A stretch of DNA of 64,000 nt from contig NZ_BOPF01000013.1 in the NCBI RefSeq assembly GCF_016863615.1, forward strand, positions 62,001-126,000, given 5' to 3'. The notes beneath the pieces were generated by a model. It was given only the letters and a program-made list of their open reading frames with translations. It was not told the DNA's origin and searched no databases. Each line of letters starts with the position of its first letter. Within the stretch, counting starts at the first letter, position 1. A program made the position numbers and the translations under genes. Shown here piece after piece: positions 7,400 through 15,928 of the stretch. The stretch is from Virgisporangium aliadipatigenens. GTDB lineage: Bacteria > Actinomycetota > Actinomycetes > Mycobacteriales > Micromonosporaceae.

Positions 7400-9522
7400 C
7401 CGCTCAGGACGGCCGTGCACGCCGCGCGGAGGTGTTCGTCGTCCGTGATCGCGCGCCAGTCGCCGTAGAACGCGAACCGCCGGTCGCTGTCCAGCACCGC
7501 GCGCAGCACCGGCTCCACCGCCGCCACCGCCACCGGCCCCAGGTCGCGCACGACCGCCACGGCCCGCGCCGTCACCGGGGACGTCTCGCCGTCCGTGAGC
7601 GGGTCCAGCACCGCGCGCAACAGGGGCACCCCCTCGGTCGGGTCGCCGGTCAGGGCGTGCAGGGCCCGCGCCGCCTCCGTCCGGTACCAATTCGAGGGAA
7701 CGGCCGCCAGCGCGCGCACCCGGTCGACCTGACCCGACGCCACCGGCCCCAGGTCCGCCAGGCGGGGCAGCACCAGCGCGCCCAGTTCGCCGGCCAGGGC
7801 CTCGCTCAGCACGCGCAGGGCCAGTTCCGGGTCGCCGCCGACGCGCCACTGGGCCCACGCGGCCGTCGCGCGCAGGCGGGCGGTGCCGCCCCGTTCGACC
7901 AGGCGCAGCAGCTGTGCCTTCGCCGGCGCCGCGCCGGGGCCGATCGCGCCGAGCGCCGCGCAGGCGTGTTCGACCAGACCCGCCGAGGAGTCGCCGAGGA
8001 GCTGCGTCAGTGCCGGAACGGCCGGCGCCGCCGCGGGCCCCCAGTGCGCCAGCACGTCCACGAAGACCCGCTGCTGGTGGAACGTGTCGCTGTCGGTCAG
8101 CGCCGACGAGACGCGCGGCAGGAGTTCGGCGGCCCAGTGGGCGAGCGGCGCCAGCACCTCCGAGAGCCCCGGCGTCCCGAACCGGTACACGCCCCGCGGG
8201 TCGGCACCGAGCGCGACGTCGAAGAACGAGGTCCCCATCAGCGCGCGCCCGCGCAGGCGCGGCAGGCACCGGGGGTCCCCGAGTCGGGACAGGCCCCACG
8301 CGGCGAGGTCGGCGACCAGGGCCGAGGGATCGGAGAGCGCCGCCACGAAGGCGTCAGCGAGCCCGTCAGTGCTCTTCTGCGGGCCGTCCGCGGGCCCGGG
8401 GTCCTCCGGTGGCTGCCCCGGCTTGTAGAGCGGCAGGAGCGCCGTCTTGCCGAACCCCTCGGAGGACAGCGCCGGATGCGGTTCGGCGAGCGCACCCGCG
8501 AGTGCCGCCAGGAGCTGCGCCGCCGCGGCCCGCACGTCGGGGTCGGGGGCGGTGAGCCGTTCGCGCACGTGCCCCAGCAGCGGATCCCGCGCCGAACGCC
8601 ACTGCGAGATGGCCTCGGCCGCGACCCGTAACGCCCCGGTGCCGGTGGCCGCCGCCGAGTCGAACAGCCGCTCGGCCAGTGCCACGCGGGCGTCGCGGTC
8701 GTCGCCGAGCGCACCGGCCAGCCAGTCGCCCCAGCGGGGACCCGTCACGTCGGCGATCTCCGGCGCGGGCGGGCCGCTGAGTTCGCCCACGGCGCCGAGC
8801 AGAGCGGAGAGCCGCTCCTCCGGGTCGATCTCCGCCGGCAGCCGCGCCGGCCCGAAGGCTTCGCTTCCCGCCGACGGCCGCGTCGGCCCGGCGGGCTCGA
8901 TCCCCGCCGAAAGTCGTGTGGGGACGACCGGGTCGATGCTCACCCGCTCCGCGCCGTCGCCCGCCGCCGACAGCCCGCCGGGCAGCGACACCAGCGACAG
9001 CGCGGGTGCCAGCGTCAGCACCGGACCCTGCACCGGCGGCCGCCAGCTCAACGCGAGCGCCACGGCGCGCACCGCGGGCTCACCCGACGAGCGCCGCTGC
9101 TGTAACCACGCCGTCGCCTCGCCCCGCACCGACGCGTCCGACACGTGCGCGAACAGCCGCCCCACGGCCAGCACCTGCGCCACCCGCACGCCGGCGACCT
9201 CCTCGCCGCCGTACCGCGCCAGCACCGGCGGCACCGCCGCGTCGGCGCTCCACGCCAGTTCGCCGAGGATGCCGAGCACCGCCCCGCGCAGCCGGGGCGC
9301 CGGGTCGTCCAGCAGGGACACCAGCGCCGGCACCGCCGCGTCCAGCGCCGCGCGGCAGGCGGCCACCGTCGCGGGCGGCGTGCCGGGCAGCGGGTCGGCG
9401 GCCTGCCGGGCGATCGTGACGACCGTCTCCATGATCTCCAGCCGGGCGGCCGGCTGCTCCCCCGAACCGGCCGCGTGCCGCACCAGCGCGGTGACCAGCC
9501 GGGCGGCGCGCGGCGCCAGCAT
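7390..9522 (-). CDS. HEAT-repeat protein
   Basis: About 710 residues of helical, Ala/Leu-rich repeats (for example AAPAVPALTQLLGDSSAGLV and VRAAAAQLLAALAGAL), matching the large actinobacterial HEAT/PBS-lyase-like repeat proteins. They are cytoplasmic, with no enzymatic motif or signal peptide, and are presumed interaction scaffolds; no partner can be named. The start is uncertain. ATG 9522 is conservative, but the frame stays open to an ATG at 9729 and includes a coding-like segment (CDGCATRSLHRRGPLHRG) just upstream, with weaker codon bias beyond that. A Pro/Ala/Arg-rich loop lies near residues 180-240. Confidence 0.75.
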   Translation of the reverse strand: MLAPRAARLVTALVRHAAGSGEQPAARLEIMETVVTIARQAADPLPGTPPATVAACRAALDAAVPALVSLLDDPAPRLRGAVLGILGELAWSADAAVPPVLARYGGEEVAGVRVAQVLAVGRLFAHVSDASVRGEATAWLQQRRSSGEPAVRAVALALSWRPPVQGPVLTLAPALSLVSLPGGLSAAGDGAERVSIDPVVPTRLSAGIEPAGPTRPSAGSEAFGPARLPAEIDPEERLSALLGAVGELSGPPAPEIADVTGPRWGDWLAGALGDDRDARVALAERLFDSAAATGTGALRVAAEAISQWRSARDPLLGHVRERLTAPDPDVRAAAAQLLAALAGALAEPHPALSSEGFGKTALLPLYKPGQPPEDPGPADGPQKSTDGLADAFVAALSDPSALVADLAAWGLSRLGDPRCLPRLRGRALMGTSFFDVALGADPRGVYRFGTPGLSEVLAPLAHWAAELLPRVSSALTDSDTFHQQRVFVDVLAHWGPAAAPAVPALTQLLGDSSAGLVEHACAALGAIGPGAAPAKAQLLRLVERGGTARLRATAAWAQWRVGGDPELALRVLSEALAGELGALVLPRLADLGPVASGQVDRVRALAAVPSNWYRTEAARALHALTGDPTEGVPLLRAVLDPLTDGETSPVTARAVAVVRDLGPVAVAAVEPVLRAVLDSDRRFAFYGDWRAITDDEHLRAACTAVLSGPA

Positions 9523-9894
9523 CCCGCGGTGCAACGGACCCCGCCGGTGCAACGAACGGGTGGCGCACCCGTCGCACCACACGGGCGGCGGCGTACGCGC
9601 CGGAGCGGCGGGTGACGGCTGCCGTTGCCCGGGCAGCGCCGGCAGCGGTTTTGCCCCGTTGGCGAGCGAAATCGGGGTGCCCAGGCTCACCGGCCGGAGG
9701 ACCGGCGCAGCGGTCGTCGGCCGGCGCATCGGCGCTGTGCCGGTCACCTGATCCGCCGTACGGGCATGAACGGGCAGCGTACCCGCAGCCGGCCGACGAC
9801 GCACCGGCCCTCCGGACGTACGCCTGCTGACCGGCACATCGGCCCGAAAGCGCATACAGGTTTGAACCCGCTGCCCGGGGACACTGCACCAGCC
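9523..9894. other. 372-bp divergent intergenic region
   Basis: It holds the possible 5' extension of the HEAT-repeat gene (in frame to 9729), an imperfect long inverted repeat (9692-9725 against 9788-9814) and presumably the promoter of the aldehyde dehydrogenase. Forward frames through it are open but Arg/Pro-rich and do not look coding. Confidence 0.5.
9692..9814. repeat. Long imperfect inverted repeat upstream of the aldehyde dehydrogenase
   Basis: Inner 13-bp arms are perfect (GTCGTCGGCCGGC at 9713-9725 with its complement at 9788-9800). Pairing continues outward for about 17 positions with three mismatches and a 4-nt bulge. The loop is about 62 nt. Function unknown. Confidence 0.6.
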
Positions 9895-11274
9895 ATGGAC
9901 ATCGAATCTCAGGTCCGCGAGGCGTGGTCGGCCGCCCCATCGGCCGCCCCCAAAGGGGTCCGAATCCCGATCCTCGATCCCGCCGACGGGGCGGCACTGT
10001 TCACTCTTCCGGTGGGCTCCGCCGCCGACGTCGCCGATGCCGTCCGGGCGGCGCGTTCGGCGTTCGACACGTGGCGCACGACCCCCGCGGCGCAACGGGG
10101 TGCGCGGCTGCGCGACGCCGCCGACGCGGTGGCCGCCCGCGCCGACGACCTGGCCCGGCTCACCATGCGCGAGATGGGTAAGCCGTTCGGTGACGCGCTG
10201 GGTGGGGTGGAGGCGGGTGTGGGCACACTGCGCCAGTACGCCGAACTCGGCCCGCTGCGCGGCGGCCGGGCGCTCAACGGTTCGGCCGGCGCCGCCGACC
10301 TGATGATCTTCGAACCGCGCGGGCTCGTAGCGGCGCTCACCCCGTGGAACGACCCCGTGGCGGTCGCCTGCGGCCTCATCGGCGCGGCCGTCGTCACCGG
10401 CAACACGGTGGTGCACAAACCCAGCGAACGCGCACCCGCAACCGGTTGGCTGCTCGGCGAGTTGATCCGGGAGCACGTTCCGGTGTGGACGGTGCTCGGC
10501 GACGCCACGACCGGCCGGGCCCTGATCGCGAACGACCCCGACGTGGTGGCGCACGTCGGTTCGAGCGCCACGGGTGAGTGGATCCGCGCGCACGCCCGCG
10601 GCAAGGTGCTCCTCGAGAACGGCGGCAACGACCCGCTCGTCGTCGACGCGGGTGTCGACCCGGTGTGGGCGGCGGAGCAGGCCGCACTCGGCGCGTTCGC
10701 GAACGCCGGCCAGATCTGCGTCTCCATCGAACGGATATACGCACACGAGGCCGTCGCCGAGCCGTTCCTCGACGCACTCGTCGCGAGGGCGCGGGCGTTC
10801 GAGATCGGGCCGCTGGTCGACCGGCGCATGCGCGACGCCGTTCACGGGCAGGTGCGGGACGCCGTCGAGAAGGGGGCGCGGGTGTTGTGCGGTGGCGAGG
10901 TGCCGGCCGGGCCGGGGTCGTTCTACCCGCCGACCGTGCTCGCCGGGTGCACCGACGACATGGCGGTGCTGACCGAGGAGACGTTCGGGCCGGTGGCACC
11001 GGTGCGGGTGGTGGGGTCGTTCGACGAGGGGCTGCGCCTGGCCGCCGGCGGCCGCTACGGGCTCGCGGCGAGCGTGCTGACCCGCGACATGGGCCACGCC
11101 CAGCGGGCCTGGCGCGAGCTGCCGGTCGGCACGGTGAAGATCAACGCCGTCTTCGGCGGCGCACCGGGCGGTGCGGCCCACCCGCGCGGCGCCAGCGGCC
11201 AGGGATACGGCTACGGCCCCGAACTACTGGACGAGTTCACCTACACCAAGGCCGTCCACGTCACCGCAATCTAG
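9895..11274 (+). CDS. Aldehyde dehydrogenase family protein
   Basis: 459 residues of the NAD(P)+-dependent ALDH superfamily, oxidising an aldehyde to its acid in the cytoplasm. Motifs visible: cofactor segment TPWNDPVAVACG, HKPSERAP, general base Glu241 (LLENGGNDP), nucleophile Cys275 (FANAGQICVSIERIY) and ETFGPVAPV. It is closest in feel to the benzaldehyde/succinate-semialdehyde-type group, but the substrate is not determinable. The C-terminus is slightly short of the usual ~480. ATG 9895 is the first ATG before the conserved region. The 3' end overlaps the convergent DUF6158 gene by 14 bp. Confidence 0.9.
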   Translation: MDIESQVREAWSAAPSAAPKGVRIPILDPADGAALFTLPVGSAADVADAVRAARSAFDTWRTTPAAQRGARLRDAADAVAARADDLARLTMREMGKPFGDALGGVEAGVGTLRQYAELGPLRGGRALNGSAGAADLMIFEPRGLVAALTPWNDPVAVACGLIGAAVVTGNTVVHKPSERAPATGWLLGELIREHVPVWTVLGDATTGRALIANDPDVVAHVGSSATGEWIRAHARGKVLLENGGNDPLVVDAGVDPVWAAEQAALGAFANAGQICVSIERIYAHEAVAEPFLDALVARARAFEIGPLVDRRMRDAVHGQVRDAVEKGARVLCGGEVPAGPGSFYPPTVLAGCTDDMAVLTEETFGPVAPVRVVGSFDEGLRLAAGGRYGLAASVLTRDMGHAQRAWRELPVGTVKINAVFGGAPGGAAHPRGASGQGYGYGPELLDEFTYTKAVHVTAI

Positions 11275-11464
11275 CCGGGTCGACTTCCCGGGAGGGATAG
11301 CGGCGCAGGTACTCGACCTCCAGGTCGACCAGCCGCTGGTTGTGATGTGCCAGGGCGGCGTCGGAACCGTGCCGCAGCGTGTCCTGCCGGGTTTCGTAAA
11401 GGCTGTTCAACTCCCGGAATAGATCGGCATCGGGGAGATCCTGCGGAAGCACTCCAGTGGTCAT
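11261..11464 (-). CDS. DUF6158 family small protein
   Basis: 67 residues with the conserved actinobacterial signature LFRELNSLYETRQDTLRHG followed by LEVEYLRRYPSREVDPARLR. It is soluble and charged, with no membrane segment; function is unknown. The ATG at 11464 is divergent from the holin-like operon. The stop lies inside the aldehyde dehydrogenase 3' end. Conservation of the signature makes this a real gene despite its size. Confidence 0.85.
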   Translation of the reverse strand: MTTGVLPQDLPDADLFRELNSLYETRQDTLRHGSDAALAHHNQRLVDLEVEYLRRYPSREVDPARLR

Positions 11465-11549
11465 GCGTCACCACATACCCACGAATCGGCTGGTTAGAAG
11501 GTCCCCTGGCGGGGAATGACAAAAAGCGCGCGGCGGAAGGAGCATTCCC

Positions 11550-11969
11550 ATGACGGTGAATCAGGTGAACCATACGGAGCGGACCACGGCCGAGCTCGTG
11601 AAGACCGCTTCGGAGCAGATCTCCCGGCTGGTGCGCGACGAGTTGCGACTCGCCCAGGCGGAACTGGCGGAGAAGGGCAAGCACGCGGGCAAGGGCGCCG
11701 GCATGTTCGGCGCGGGCGGCCTGCTGGCCCTGTACGGGGTGGCGGCCCTGCTCACCGCCATCGTCCTGCTGCTGGCGTACGTGGTGCCGGCGTGGCTCGC
11801 CGCGACGATCGTGGGCGTGGTGCTGCTGGCCATCGCCGGCATCCTCGCGATGTCCGGTCGTAAGCAGGTCAAGAAGGCGTCTCCGACGGTGCCGACCGAG
11901 GCCGTCGACAACGTGAAGGCCGACGTGGCCACCGTTCAGGCCGCCGTGCGGGAGGGCAGCCACCGATGA
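11550..11969 (+). CDS. Phage-holin-3_6 family membrane protein
   Basis: 139 residues. A charged N-terminal amphipathic helix (ELVKTASEQISRLVRDELRLAQAELAEKGKHAGKG) is followed by two transmembrane segments (about 50-75 and 80-100) and a polar tail. This is the PF07332-type actinobacterial family, named after holins but common as a chromosomal envelope protein. It starts an operon with DUF3618 and DUF4235 proteins, a widely conserved trio probably acting in membrane or envelope homeostasis. RBS GGAAGGAG precedes the ATG; the stop overlaps the next start (ATGA). Confidence 0.88.
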   Translation: MTVNQVNHTERTTAELVKTASEQISRLVRDELRLAQAELAEKGKHAGKGAGMFGAGGLLALYGVAALLTAIVLLLAYVVPAWLAATIVGVVLLAIAGILAMSGRKQVKKASPTVPTEAVDNVKADVATVQAAVREGSHR

Positions 11970-12349
11970 CTGGTACTTCCGACGACAAGGACATCACCGC
12001 GTTGCGGCACGAGATCGCGCAGACCCGCGCCGAGTTGGGCCAGACCGTCGAGGAACTCGCCGCGAAGGCCGACGTGAAGGCGCGCGCGCAGGAGAAGGTC
12101 GCCGAGACGAAGGCCAAGGCGCAGGAGAAGGCTCAGGAGGTCAAGGTTCTCGCGCAGGAGAAGGCCGCCGAGACCAAGATCAGGGCGCAGGAGTTGGCGA
12201 CGGAGTTCCGCGAGGATCCCGCCGTGCCGACCCGCCGGGCGGTGCGCACCGTCCAGGAGAACCCGCGCCCGTACCTGATCGCCGGGGCGGCCGTGATCGC
12301 CGTGATCCTGCTGATCGTTCGCAAGCGTAGGAACCGGGAGTACTACTGA
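11966..12349 (+). CDS. DUF3618 family protein
   Basis: 127 residues. The N-terminus carries the DUF3618 signature (LRHEIAQTRAELGQTVEELAAKADVKARA). A repetitive Ala/Lys/Glu helix built of roughly 11-residue AQEKaxExK units follows (about 35-75), then a single transmembrane helix near the C-terminus (PYLIAGAAVIAVILLIV) and a basic tail. Predicted membrane-anchored with a long cytoplasmic coiled coil. Second gene of the trio. Confidence 0.88.
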   Translation: MTGTSDDKDITALRHEIAQTRAELGQTVEELAAKADVKARAQEKVAETKAKAQEKAQEVKVLAQEKAAETKIRAQELATEFREDPAVPTRRAVRTVQENPRPYLIAGAAVIAVILLIVRKRRNREYY

Positions 12350-12612
12350 TGAAGAAGATCCTCTACAAGCCGCTGTCGCTGGGCGCCAGCGTCGCCGGCG
12401 GTCTCGTGGCCGGGATCGTGTTCAAGCAGGTGTGGAAGCTCGTCTCCAACGAGGACGACGCGCCGAGCGCCACCTCGCGCGACTACGGCTGGGGCGAGGT
12501 GCTCGCCGCCGCCGCGCTGCAGGGCGCGATCTTCGCCGTGGTCAAGGCAGCGATCGACCGTGGCGGCGCCGAGGGCGTGCGTCGCCTGACCGGCGACTGG
12601 CCGGACGACTAG
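12349..12612 (+). CDS. DUF4235 family membrane protein
   Basis: 87 residues with the DUF4235 pattern: KPLSLGASVAGGLVAGIVFKQVWK (first membrane segment), a short acidic loop, then EVLAAAALQGAIFAVVKAAIDRGGAEGVRRLTG. Overlaps the upstream stop by one base (TGATG). Last gene of the trio; a strong hairpin follows at 12644-12677. Confidence 0.88.
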   Translation: MKKILYKPLSLGASVAGGLVAGIVFKQVWKLVSNEDDAPSATSRDYGWGEVLAAAALQGAIFAVVKAAIDRGGAEGVRRLTGDWPDD

Positions 12613-12643
12613 TTCAAAAGCATCCCTGCTGAGGGTGAGGGGA

Positions 12644-12677
12644 GACGGCGCCGGGTCTGTGGGGGCCCGGCGCCGTC
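12644..12677 (+). terminator. Hairpin terminator candidate
   Basis: Perfect 12-bp arms GACGGCGCCGGG (12644-12655) and CCCGGCGCCGTC (12666-12677) with a 10-nt loop, 31 bp after the DUF4235 stop. No T-tract, as often in high-GC actinobacteria. Confidence 0.7.
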
Positions 12678-12818
12678 ACGCGTCCGTGGAACGTCGTCAG
12701 CACCGGCGTTGCACCCGACGCGGCTCCCGTGCGGCGACCGTGCGCCGCGACTCTTGGTGCAGCGCCGCTCCCCCGGGCGGCGCTTCGACCAGAGAAGCCG
12801 TCGAGGAGGGCTCCCGTG

Positions 12819-13268
12819 ATGCTCGCGACGATCGCCGACGAGAACCGTGCCGCCGCCGAATCCTTCCGTGCGATCGACACGTTCGCGTCGACCGACCCGG
12901 CGACCGTGCTGGTGGTCGACGACGACCCGGACATCCGCCAGCTGATCGGGCTCAAGCTGTGGCACGCCGGCTACTCGGTCGTGATCGCGGACAACGGCGA
13001 CCGTGCGCTGGAGGCCCTGCGCGACCGGACACCGGATCTGGTGGTGCTGGACGTGATGATGCCCGGCACCGACGGCCTCGAGGTCTGCCGCAGGCTGCGG
13101 GAGGACCCGAGGACCGCCGACGTGCCGGTGATCATGATGACGGCCAAGGCGCACTCGATCTTCGTGCTCGAGGGCTACGAGGCCGGCGCCACCTCCTACA
13201 TGACCAAGCCGTTCAGTCCCCGGGAACTGGTGGCCGAGGTCGAGTCACTGCTGACGAAGGCCTCCTGA
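12819..13268 (+). CDS. Single-domain response regulator (receiver only)
   Basis: 149 residues: a ~28-residue N-terminal extension, then one receiver with LVVDDDPD, phospho-acceptor Asp78 ([12 protein letters not shown]), MTAKA and Lys in YMTKPFSP. There is no output domain, so it works by protein interaction or as a phosphorelay intermediate. ATG 12819 is preferred over GTG 12816 because GAGGAGGG lies 8 nt upstream. No kinase is adjacent. The 3' end overlaps the convergent xylB by 24 bp. Confidence 0.9.
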   Translation: MLATIADENRAAAESFRAIDTFASTDPATVLVVDDDPDIRQLIGLKLWHAGYSVVIADNGDRALEALRDRTPDLVVLDVMMPGTDGLEVCRRLREDPRTADVPVIMMTAKAHSIFVLEGYEAGATSYMTKPFSPRELVAEVESLLTKAS

Positions 13269-14633
13269 GTCGCGCAGGGCGGCGTAACGCGCACGCGTCG
13301 CGCCGTCGTGCGCCGCTGCCGGTGCGGGTGTCGACCCGACCGGCCACTGAGGCGGTTCGGCTCCGCCGGTGAGCGCCCACGCGGCCTGGCGCGCCGCGCC
13401 CCGTGCGACGTACTCCGCCGGTGCGGGGACCTCCACGGGTGCGCCGAACAGCGCCGGCGCGATCACGCGCACCGCCTCCGACGCCGCTGCGCCGCCGATG
13501 AGGAGCACCCGCTCGACGGGCGTTCCCACGGCGCGCAGCGCGTCGACCGCGTCCGCCAGCCCGCAGAGCATGCCCTCGACGGCCGCTCGCGCAAGGTTGG
13601 CGGGCGTCATGTTGCCCCGGGTCAGCCCGCCCAGCAGACCCGTGGCGTCGGGCCGGTTGGGCGTCCGCTCCCCGTCGAGGTACGGCAGCAGCGTGAGCCC
13701 GCCGGCCCCCGGTTCGGCCGACAGCGCCAGCCCGTCGATGTCCGACAGCGGCCGGCCGAGCAGGTCCGCCGCCGCCGTCAGCACGCGGGCGGCGTTGAGC
13801 GTGCACACCAGCGGCAGGAAGCGCCCCGTCGCGTCGGCGAAGCCGGCCACCAGCCCGGAGGCGTCAGCGGCGGCGTCGCCACTCACCCCGAATGCCGTCC
13901 CGGATGTTCCCAGGGAAACGACGACGTCTCCGGGACGCAGGCCGAGGCCGAGCGCGGCGGCCATGTTGTCGCCCGTGCCGGCGGCGAGCCGGACGCCCGA
14001 CGCGGTCTCGCCCACGACGTCGGCCGGCCCCGCCACGCGCGGCACCCGCAGCTCCCGCCCGAACGCCAGGCTCAGCAGGTCCGGCCGGTACTCGCCGGTG
14101 GCGGGCGACCAGTAGCCGGTGCCGGAGGCGTCGCCGCGGTCCGTGGTCGGTCCGCCGCCGTCGGCCCGCAGCACATGGGTCACCCAGTCATGCGGAAGAA
14201 GAACGCTCTCGACGCGGGCCGCGTTCTCCGGCTCGGCCGTGGCCAGCCAGCGCAGCTTCGTGACGGTGATCGAGGCGACCGGCACGGTCCCGACCGCCTT
14301 CGCCCACTCCCCCGGCCCGCCCAGCTCGGCGATCAGGTCCTCGGCCGCCCCGGCGGAACGGGTGTCGTTCCACAGCAGCGCCGGCCGCACCACCTCGCCC
14401 GCGCCGTCCAGGCAGACCATGCCGTGCTGCTGCCCACCGACGGCGAGGGCCTCGACCCCGTCGAGCAGCCCGTCGGAGGCCTCCTCGAACGCCCTGCGCC
14501 AGTGCGCGGGGTCGACCTCGGTGGCGTCGGGGTGGGCGGCCCGGCCTTCCCGGACCACCTCTCCCGTCTCCGCATCGCACACCAGGATCTTGGTGCTCTG
14601 GGTGGAACTGTCCACCCCCGCAACGAGCCCCAT
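13245..14633 (-). CDS. xylB: Xylulokinase
   Basis: 462 residues of the FGGY kinase family. N-terminal phosphate loop [30 protein letters not shown] (sugar-binding NDxR), [11 protein letters not shown], second domain [12 protein letters not shown] and LLIGGAAAS. It phosphorylates D-xylulose to xylulose 5-phosphate, feeding the pentose phosphate pathway. The ATG shares one base with the xylA stop (TAATG), and the xylA-xylB order is the classic operon. The protein is slightly shorter than many at ~480. Confidence 0.95.
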   Translation of the reverse strand: MGLVAGVDSSTQSTKILVCDAETGEVVREGRAAHPDATEVDPAHWRRAFEEASDGLLDGVEALAVGGQQHGMVCLDGAGEVVRPALLWNDTRSAGAAEDLIAELGGPGEWAKAVGTVPVASITVTKLRWLATAEPENAARVESVLLPHDWVTHVLRADGGGPTTDRGDASGTGYWSPATGEYRPDLLSLAFGRELRVPRVAGPADVVGETASGVRLAAGTGDNMAAALGLGLRPGDVVVSLGTSGTAFGVSGDAAADASGLVAGFADATGRFLPLVCTLNAARVLTAAADLLGRPLSDIDGLALSAEPGAGGLTLLPYLDGERTPNRPDATGLLGGLTRGNMTPANLARAAVEGMLCGLADAVDALRAVGTPVERVLLIGGAAASEAVRVIAPALFGAPVEVPAPAEYVARGAARQAAWALTGGAEPPQWPVGSTPAPAAAHDGATRARYAALRDSGGLRQQ

Positions 14634-15790
14634 TACCGCACCCCGAGGAGGTGCTCCATCGCGAGCTGGTCGAGGCGTTCGAACGCGGCACCCCGCGCGG
14701 CGAGCGCCTCGACGTCGTACTCCTCGGCGCGCAGGTCGGCGAGGCTCTCGCCGGCGGCGAGCGTCGGCTGGCGCAGTTCGTCCACGCGGGCGGCCGCCAG
14801 CGCCTCGTGCACCTCGGCGTCGGCCCGGAACGCGGCCGCCTTCTCCTTGAGGATCAGGTAGTTGCGCATGCACGCCTTGGCCGTCTCCCACACCCCGTCG
14901 TAGTCCTCGGTGCGCGGCGGCTTGTAGTCGAAGTGCCGCACGCCCTCGTACCCGCCGGTCTCCAGCGTGTCGACGGTCCAGAACGCCCCGCGCAGGTTGC
15001 CCGCGCCGAAGCGCAGGTCCTGGTCGAACCGGGGGCCGTGCTGGCCGTTCAGGTCGATGTGGAACAGCTTCTTGTGCCAGAGCGCCTGCGCGATCCCGTG
15101 GGCGAAGTTGAGGCCGGCCATCTCCTCGTGCCCCACCTCCGGGTTGAGGCCCACCCGGTCCGGCTCCTCCAGCGAGTTGATGAACGCCAGCGCGTGCCCG
15201 ATCGTCGGCAGCAGGATGTCGCCGCGCGGCTCGTTGGGCTTCGGCTCCAGCGCGAAGCGGATGTTGTAGCCGCGTTCGCGCACGTAGGCGCAGAGCACGT
15301 CGACGGCTTCCTTGTACCGGTCCAGCGCGGCGGCCACGTCCTTCGAGCCGCCGGACTCGGCACCCTCGCGGCCGCCCCACATGACGTACACCGGCGCGCC
15401 CAGTTCGGCGGCGAGGTCGATGTTGCGGGCGACCTTGGCGAGCGCGAACCGGCGCACCGCGCGGTCGTTCGACGTGAAGCCGCCGTCCTTGAAGACGGGG
15501 TGGCCGAACAGGTTGGTGGTGACCATGCTCGTGACGACCCCGGTGGCGTCCAGGGCCTCCTTGAAGCGGGCGATGAGCTTGTCCCGTTCGCCCCCGTCGG
15601 TCCCGAACGGCACCAGGTCGTCATCGTGGAAGCTGACGCCGTAGGCGCCGAACTCCCCCAGCTTGTGCACGGCCTCGACGGGGTCGAGCGGCGCACGGCT
15701 GGACGACCCGAAGACGTCCTGCGCGGTCCATCCGACGGTCCACAGACCGAACGAGAACTTGTCCTGCTTGGTGGGGGTGTACGCGGTCAT
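14633..15790 (-). CDS. xylA: Xylose isomerase
   Basis: 385 residues, the class I length. Catalytic and metal residues are visible in order: His/Asp in [12 protein letters not shown], Glu in [12 protein letters not shown], Glu in [11 protein letters not shown], His/Asp in [21 protein letters not shown], and Asp in HFDYKPPR. It converts D-xylose to D-xylulose using two divalent metals. ATG 15790 begins the family consensus ([17 protein letters not shown]). The promoter and a putative XylR operator lie at 15881-15923, leaving a leader of about 83 nt. Confidence 0.96.
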   Translation of the reverse strand: MTAYTPTKQDKFSFGLWTVGWTAQDVFGSSSRAPLDPVEAVHKLGEFGAYGVSFHDDDLVPFGTDGGERDKLIARFKEALDATGVVTSMVTTNLFGHPVFKDGGFTSNDRAVRRFALAKVARNIDLAAELGAPVYVMWGGREGAESGGSKDVAAALDRYKEAVDVLCAYVRERGYNIRFALEPKPNEPRGDILLPTIGHALAFINSLEEPDRVGLNPEVGHEEMAGLNFAHGIAQALWHKKLFHIDLNGQHGPRFDQDLRFGAGNLRGAFWTVDTLETGGYEGVRHFDYKPPRTEDYDGVWETAKACMRNYLILKEKAAAFRADAEVHEALAAARVDELRQPTLAAGESLADLRAEEYDVEALAARGAAFERLDQLAMEHLLGVR

Positions 15791-15880
15791 GAGCGACGTC
15801 CTCCAGTGACGGCTGAAACGGCTCCCGCCCGCCACTGTCCCACGGCGACACGGGGTGGCGGGCGCAGTTCGATGGGGCAA

Positions 15881-15910
15881 ACGCTACGCCCGCCACCCGG
15901 GTTAGTTCAA
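15881..15910 (-). promoter_or_regulatory. xylA promoter
   Basis: On the minus strand, -35 TTGAAC (15910-15905), an 18-bp spacer and -10 TAGCGT (15886-15881). The expected start is near 15873, about 83 nt before xylA. Confidence 0.6.
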
Positions 15911-15923
15911 TACCCGAACGAAC
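15901..15923. promoter_or_regulatory. Putative XylR (ROK) operator
   Basis: GTTAGTTCA-N5-CGAACGAAC: 9-bp arms matching at 7 of 9 positions, overlapping the -35 element of xylA. The adjacent ROK repressor gene makes it the natural binding protein; binding would block RNA polymerase. Confidence 0.5.
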
Positions 15924-15928
15924 GTGGA

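Noticed and set aside
9729-11181. A 1263-codon HEAT-repeat frame extending over the aldehyde dehydrogenase
   Set aside because: The first ~480 codons are antisense to the dehydrogenase and lack structure; only the part after about 9729 resembles the HEAT protein.
11550-11969. Holin-like gene taken as evidence of prophage
   Set aside because: The family is a normal chromosomal partner of DUF3618 and DUF4235 genes in actinobacteria; no other phage gene is nearby.
14634-15380. A 711-codon reading that would fuse an N-terminal extension to xylB
   Set aside because: The extension is an out-of-frame reading of xylA; xylB starts at ATG 14633, sharing one base with the xylA stop.
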